Below are positions 59,793 through 64,000 of a stretch of DNA of 64,000 nt, piece by piece. The stretch's first letter is position 1; each line of letters starts with the position of its first letter. The stretch comes from Eutypella sp. D-1. Lineage: Eukaryota; Ascomycota; Sordariomycetes; Xylariales; Diatrypaceae. Made by a program: the position numbers and the translations under genes. The DNA lies in NCBI GenBank assembly GCA_023313575.1, contig JAJTTP010000006.1:1488001-1552000 (forward strand). The letters run 5' to 3'. The notes beneath the pieces were generated by a model, which had not been told where the DNA came from, made no database searches, and worked only from the letters and a program-made list of their open reading frames with translations.

Positions 59793-62700
59793 TAGCCGGG
59801 GAGTGAAAGCAGAGGGGCAAGCCCGGAAGTTGGAGAAACGAGCTTACCGATATCTAGGAACTGGCATCTGTGCAGGACTGTAGAGTGTGGGCTGACCCTG
59901 GCGCATCACCTATACCATGACATATAGATCGTGCCTATTGACACCAGAGTGGCTGGACAGCTACCTTAGTATACCTCAGTACCAACACGCGATCCCATAT
60001 CAGCGGGAGGAGCTACTAGAGCTTCTAACTGTCGATAAGCGCCAAAATATTGGAAATGGATGGGCCGGTCTTCTTGTCACCTGAAAATGAAAAATCGAGA
60101 AAAATGAAGTCTAAGTTCAGAAGGCCCTTTTTGTCGTGAACCTACGTCGCTTAATGGTCTAAGTTAGTTTCCTAGCCTACGTTGCACGAATTAATAAACC
60201 TCGTGATAGTAAACTGGGCTTCGTTTTTAGCTGCCAGTGAGCCGGGCTTTTCCAGCTCTTCTAAGTGGGGAAGACCGCCAATGAGGCTTTACCGAAACCT
60301 GCCCTGTATATCTCAAGGTGGAGGGATATCCACAATTCTTATTTATACAATACAAAAAAACACTATTCGTCCGTCCCTCTCTACCTACCTTGTGTATAGC
60401 AGGGTTACATATTACCATAGTTTACCCAGGCCCATATTCTGCGGGCATTCTATTCCACGTGGCCCGTCTGCACGCTGCTTACATACCCTTACATCACCCT
60501 ACCTAAAGTACGTACGGACAAACCAGATCGACAAGATCTTCCCGAAGCCTATATTAAAAACTGTAACACACGGCCGGAATACCTATGTAGCCCCAAACCA
60601 ACTCCACACTTTTTCCATTTTGTTTACGTGTGGGGGCCCACAGTCTCGGGTTGCGGATGCTGGAGAAGGTAGTAGTCAACTTCGTAATCCCCTCTTACTA
60701 GCCAGCCAAACTCCCCGCTATGCAACTTTAGAAACCCGCCGGCCATCAGAGGAATCGGCCCGGCCGTAGCTTTGCTTGTGGGTATGCAGGCGGCGGATGC
60801 GCAACTTCGGGTTTGGCATGTTATATTATATACATAACCCGACACGACGACGCGACACCAGGACAACCCTTTAAGCGAGAAATCAGGCCGCCCAATCCAA
60901 TACCGACAATACTAAGTAGGTAAGTTGTTCCGGCGGGAAACCGTGTTAGGGACTGCCGAAGTTATGAGGGTGTTTTTTTTCTTCTTTTCTACCGGCCGAC
61001 AAGCTCGGCTTTCGAAATTCTCGTCGGCTCAGAATTTTTTTTCCGGCCCCTGTTTCGTTCAGCTCCTTTTTCGTTCAAGGTCAGCTGGCCTCGGCGAAGA
61101 GGGCGCAAGAGCGGAAGTCGGTCGATTCGTACGTGTAGTATGTGACTGTCAAGCGCTACTTGCTTACCTTTTTTACTATCTACATATCGAGCTACGGGGT
61201 CTACCGTGGTGCGTTTACAGAGAAAACGAAGAGATCGTTGTCATCGATCGTGTCATGGTTGCACTGCGTCCTATAAACATCTCCTAGCTAGACCGTTCCA
61301 TTTCCCTTGGCTGCTTTGCTTGGCTCACTTAGGTGCCCGTCTCCATGACGCCGACACTTTAGTTATGTACGTATTTGCTTCACTGGACCCCTAGAAGAAC
61401 GACAACAATAATGACGGTGACGCACCGGGCGAATTATTCCTCGTGACGTTGGAAAGCGTCACTTAGAGGCTTTTCTTTTCTTTTCTTTTCTCTTTTTGGT
61501 TCCTCGGCACGTGTCGCACGAGTCGTGGCTACGTATACGGTCTACACTTCCAGAGGCTCTCTCTCATTCGTCTTGGCTCGCTTCAATGCCATGCCACGCT
61601 AAATGGTGACCCAGCAACGTGAAGCGAATGGGGGGAGGGGGGGAACTAGCTAGTAAATAACAATATGGGCGTGAAAAAAAAAAGGCTTATGAAATGATTA
61701 ATAACGTGCGTTGTGGGGACCCCCCGCGGCAACATGGCAAGCAGCATGGCAACATTGGCAGAACTGATTCAAGATCGAGGGTTACCCCCGGGAGGCGGAT
61801 CTGCCCGCTGCGAAGAAAAAACAGGAGAAAGGGGGGGAAAGTAAACCCACCAACAAACCATTCCAGCCCGGTGGGATGTCTGACTAAGGCGCCTCGTGCT
61901 AAAGAACGTCACGCACGGGGAAGAAATAGCGAGGGAGGAAGAGAGAAAAAAAAAAAAAACGAGGCGAGAGTTTAAAAAGGCGAAGAACACGTGAGAAATC
62001 CACTAAGGCTTATTAGACTTTCTAGACACGCGGGACTGGCCTCATGATTCACATGACTTGACTCTCGCTGCCATGCTGCCACTCCGCCATTTCGCTGTGG
62101 GTCGTTGATGCTTTGATTTTTTTTTTTCGTTCTTCGTATCTCCTTCGAATTTATGGAAATGCACCTATCTATGTATTTACGAGTTGCATGTCTCATCATA
62201 CGTATTGGCCTGTTGTTGTGAATTGCAACTTTCCAGTTTAGTCAATAATTTGATCGGATTTGTATATCGAGCATTGCCGGCACGTAGTATTTCGATTTTC
62301 TTTTTCAAATGAAACTCGAAATGATACCTTGAATCCTGACACATACACCTACCTGCCTGTCTGTACATAGGGCCATGCCGTGCCATGCCATGCCATGCCG
62401 GTGGGACCCGACCGGCCGGGAACGCTAAAAATAGGCCGGCCGCCGGTAAAGGCAAAACCACACGTTGATCAAGTGGATTAAAAAGGCCTTAAACCAGCCA
62501 AACACGCGCGCCCTGGATTTGGGCAGTGGGCGATGGGCTGGTTGAATTTGCAGGAAAGAGTCAAGGAGTCTGGGCTAGGTGTCCCATATACATAGAGAGT
62601 GTGTGTCTAGGGCAGGCCGGGGTCGCCGCGGTCGATTCGAGATCTCGCATGGCCTTTCATTAAAAAACTGGAGATTGGCACAAATCTACACGCACCGAAC

Positions 62701-64000
62701 GTATAATAAAAGAGTGTATTATCCAAATCAGGCACGAGATCTGCCCAGAAAGAAGGTTATTACTTAACGAAATTGCTAGCTCAACCCCTTTAATGCTGTT
62801 CATTCGTGGTTCGGTACATATTAGGTATGTAGTGTCGTTAAGGTAGTAGATCTAGAAAATCTACGGATGGTGAGATCGGGCGTCCAGTTTTTATTATCTG
62901 GCCTGTTCAAGCCTGTCTGGCCCTGTACACTACTAACTGCCTGGTATTAAGTGGATCGATCGCACATTCAACGGAGATACGCATTCGTCTGCACGTACAT
63001 TTTGGTACTGTGCATGCAGAGGCATATATTGCATACGCACTTAGGTAGGTAGGTAGATAGGTTGGCAGGGCAGGTAAGCGCAGCAAGGCAAGATAGGTAG
63101 GAATCCGGCGTATCGTCGGACAGAGTCCTGTTGATCTCCGGCTGATCCGCCTATCTCCTCTCCCCGCCCTTTCGTTGCTTCCCATGTAGTAGATTAGATG
63201 TAACATGGGATAATCTGGAGAGCCGCTTTTTACCCCGTGGGCTGTAATGTGGAATAGGTTGGGGGAAAGGGGCCGATTTCAACCTGCGCCCCCAGCAGCA
63301 GGAGGGGGGGGGGGGGAGGGGAGGAGGCTTTTTGCAGGAAACCTGCAATGGTACATAAAAGTATGGGTAATGGTTGCAGAATCCCTCCCATAAAACGGGC
63401 CGGGGAAACATGTACCTGAGAGAGAAGAGCAAAGAAAGAAAGAAAGAAAAATAAAAACTTGCCTGTCATAACCAATCGAGGACCGCCGTTAACAAGAGCC
63501 GCACGCTTTTTCTACGCTTCGGGCCCGCAATTTCAAACCGTGAAATGGCCGAAGCTAATCTGGGTGTAAAGCCGGGGTGCTCCACAATGGCGCCGAATCC
63601 ACCGAACTCGTCTTATACTTGCCCAAGCGTCAGTAAGCTAAAACCACCTAAGCAGGAAACCAAAGTTGGCAAGTATTTTGTAACTAATTATGCCCTTATT
63701 TCGTAACTGACTAGTATCCATTCTGCCACCGTCCTTCCACCTACGCATTACATATCTACATACTACGTAGTAAGTTGTCAGGTTTATAGGCCCATTCGCC
63801 AAGTTTGGGTGGTCAGCCATCGTATGTAGGTATGCATGTATGTACATGCCGTATGGGCGGTGGCTCCCGGGGCTACCATGTACCCCTACTTCCAAGGTCT
63901 TTCCCCCCCCGGGCCTGGCCTTCTGGAATCACCACCAGCCAGACCGCTCCAGAGCCGAAACCTCTGCGCGTCACACGCTCACCTGAGGAGGTCTCCCCTA
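59793..64000. other. Gene-poor region of 4.2 kb at the right end
   Basis: No gene is supported. It contains (CTTTT)n at about 61472-61492, CCATG-type tandem words at 62373-62399, TAGGTAGGTAGG at 63043-63054, a run of 13 G at 63304-63316, and AAAG repeats near 63433-63449. Open frames here are short, without motifs or matching splice sites. Confidence 0.5.

Noticed and set aside
60182..60769. Open frame of 195 codons in the right-hand gene-poor region
   Set aside because: Random-looking composition with no domain, and it crosses AT-rich and microsatellite-like DNA.

Overview
The window looks like nuclear chromosomal DNA from a filamentous ascomycete. I infer Pezizomycotina, probably Sordariomycetes, from gene content and intron style. 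Introns are about 50-140 nt (RPL17 intron 1 is about 0.5 kb), with GTAAGT-like donors and CTAAC-like branch points. The proteins are fungal-type: an AzgA purine permease, a Coy1/CASP Golgi protein, an mS41 with IGR motif, an Irc20/SHPRH helicase, a DUF3455 secreted protein and a cAMP-receptor-like GPCR. There are no operons, no CRISPR array, and no rRNA or tRNA gene that I can support. Fourteen protein genes are called, about one per 4.6 kb, separated by several long gene-poor stretches.

Layout: 1-3.6 kb is non-coding and rich in short TACCTAGGTA-like palindromes. 3.65-6.37 kb (+) is an F-box protein. 7.07-7.36 kb (-) is a possible small basic protein. 7.88-9.11 kb (-) is fibrillarin, head-to-head with RPL17 at 10.23-11.53 kb (+), with GATA cores clustered in the shared upstream DNA. 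12.43-14.25 kb (-) is a large low-complexity protein. 14.3-20.8 kb is gene-poor. 20.80-22.31 kb (+) is a seven-transmembrane receptor. 22.3-26.9 kb is gene-poor. 26.89-28.94 kb (-) is a methyltransferase-like protein. 28.9-35.7 kb is gene-poor and palindrome-rich. 35.67-37.96 kb (+) is the nine-exon purine permease. 39.22-40.49 kb (+) is a UCH37-type deubiquitinase with a 14-nt microexon. 41.64-42.75 kb (-) is a secreted DUF3455 protein. 42.8-47.7 kb is non-coding and holds a MITE-like inverted-repeat element. 47.74-50.20 kb (-) is Coy1/CASP, divergent from the TFIIH kinase Kin28/CDK7 at 51.14-52.51 kb (+). 52.99-53.89 kb (-) is mitoribosomal mS41, divergent from the Irc20/SHPRH-type SNF2-RING protein at 54.90-59.79 kb (+). 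The rest is gene-poor.

The genes do not form one pathway. Most are housekeeping: ribosome biogenesis and translation (fibrillarin, uL22/RPL17, mS41), transcription and cell cycle (Kin28), proteolysis and genome maintenance (UCH, Irc20-like), and Golgi traffic (Coy1). A few deal with environment and nutrition (GPCR, AzgA, secreted DUF3455). I found no convincing new multi-gene system. The points most worth follow-up are the 266-bp MITE with nested inverted repeats, the GC-AG intron in fibrillarin, the 14-nt exon in the UCH gene, the GATA clustering between fibrillarin and RPL17, and the intergenic TACCTAGGTA palindromes.
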